Below are positions 63,438 through 64,000 of a stretch of 64,000 nt of DNA, in pieces (position 1 is the first letter of the stretch; each line of letters starts with the position of its first letter). The DNA lies in contig NZ_JANFNH010000030.1 of NCBI RefSeq assembly GCF_024436055.1, positions 16,686 to 80,685 of the forward strand. The letters run 5' to 3'. Source of the DNA: Streptantibioticus rubrisoli. GTDB lineage: Bacteria; Actinomycetota; Actinomycetes; Streptomycetales; Streptomycetaceae. The notes below the pieces were generated by a model that was not told the origin of the DNA, searched no databases, and saw only the letters and a program-made list of their open reading frames with translations. The position numbers and the translations under genes were made by a program.

Positions 63438-64000
63438 CTACGAGGCCGACTCGTCCACGTACTGCAACAGCCCGTACGTAAAGTGCGCGACGTGGCGGAC
63501 GCCGGTTGCCGGATCGGTGAAGGCGAGCCGCCAGCGGGTGGGGGCGTCGCCCTCCAGCGGCTGGGCGGGCGGGAACGCCCGAGCCACCTCGTCGACCGTG
63601 CAGCACCACGGCGTGAGGTCGGCCCCGGTGCGCAGCTGCGGGGCCGGGGCGCCGGGCGCCCGCACCAGCCACTCGTTCCACACCCGGCCGCCCGGGGCCA
63701 CCATCACCTCGTACCGCAGGTCGGGCCAGAGCGGCAGCGGCCACACCAGTGCGCGGCAGGTCAGATCGCCGATCCGCCGGTCCTCGGCGGCCTCGGGGCG
63801 ACCGAGGACGGTGAGGTAGCGGCGCTCGCCGTGCGGGAAGGTCCGCGAGCGGATCATCGCCTGCCAGCGGCGGTGCGCCTCGCGCGCTTCGGCGCGCGAT
63901 GAGTCGAGGGTGCGCAGGGCTTCTTCCACCAGTTGTGGCTGGTGGTCGGCCATGCGGCGGAGGAGGACGAGCTGGAACTGCTCGGGGCCGAAGCCTGGGA
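63438..64000 (-). CDS. conserved Streptomyces hypothetical protein (5' partial)
   Basis: The frame is open to the window edge, so the N terminus lies outside. Codons upstream of the first ATG read PGFGPEQFQLVLLRR, and RRWQAMIRSRTFPHGERRY and WPDLRYEVMVAPGGRVW are well conserved in Streptomyces proteins I have seen, though no function is known. Confidence 0.65.
   Translation of the reverse strand, partial: PGFGPEQFQLVLLRRMADHQPQLVEEALRTLDSSRAEAREAHRRWQAMIRSRTFPHGERRYLTVLGRPEAAEDRRIGDLTCRALVWPLPLWPDLRYEVMVAPGGRVWNEWLVRAPGAPAPQLRTGADLTPWCCTVDEVARAFPPAQPLEGDAPTRWRLAFTDPATGVRHVAHFTYGLLQYVDESAS

Overview
The window is chromosomal DNA of a high-GC actinomycete, almost certainly Streptomyces. The evidence is very high GC coding sequence with frequent GTG starts and ATGA/GTGA stop-start overlaps, Streptomyces-type regulators, and two conjugative elements of the actinomycete integrative and conjugative (AICE) type.

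Left chromosomal flank (1-7171): the end of a Ter-associated nucleotide/RNA stress cluster (a PRTase-TRSP-StiP-PELOTA fusion and a HAD phosphatase), a small P-loop kinase, an O-methyltransferase, a DUF4383 membrane protein, an FmdB-type zinc ribbon, a coiled-coil protein and a decayed DUF4097-like pseudogene.

Centre (7172-41941): a complete tRNA-Val(TAC) gene is followed by two AICEs integrated head to tail. Three direct copies of the tRNA 3' half (7202, 29128, 41899) bound element 1 (about 21.9 kb) and element 2 (about 12.8 kb). Each has its own integrase and excisionase next to its left att site, facing the tRNA. Inside both ends of each element is a bipartite 23-bp motif at identical distances from the cores (37 bp on the left, 95 bp on the right). 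These are probably integrase arm sites, GACGG-type in element 1 and GACAT-type in element 2. Element 1 replicates with a primase-polymerase plus a DUF3631 helicase and an SSB, and transfers with an FtsK-like TraB and Spd-type membrane proteins. It also carries a diguanylate cyclase and is controlled by a GntR repressor with palindromic operators. Its cargo is an HTH-NB-ARC-WD40 STAND protein paired with an ARMT1-like DUF89 protein (candidate new defence or stress module), a membrane protein and a lactococcin-972-like bacteriocin. Element 2 has a RepSA-type replication initiator and a Pif-like NUDIX gene, each interrupted by a single in-frame stop codon, plus TraB, Spd proteins, an XRE regulator and an ATPase-domain operon.

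Right chromosomal flank (42000-64000): CsbD, a Ku C-terminal remnant, a LysE exporter, DUF6215-like and lipoprotein genes, an MpaB-like protein, a pentapeptide-repeat protein, a TetR/flavin monooxygenase pair with a clear double operator, a fused aminodeoxychorismate synthase, a polysaccharide deacetylase lipoprotein, ArsR, an ABC transporter with its own two-component system, DedA and DoxX. It ends with two metal-homeostasis loci: a FetB-like permease beside a DtxR/DmdR-type iron box, and a TMEM165/GDT1 transporter behind a yybP-ykoY manganese riboswitch. Both window ends cut a gene.
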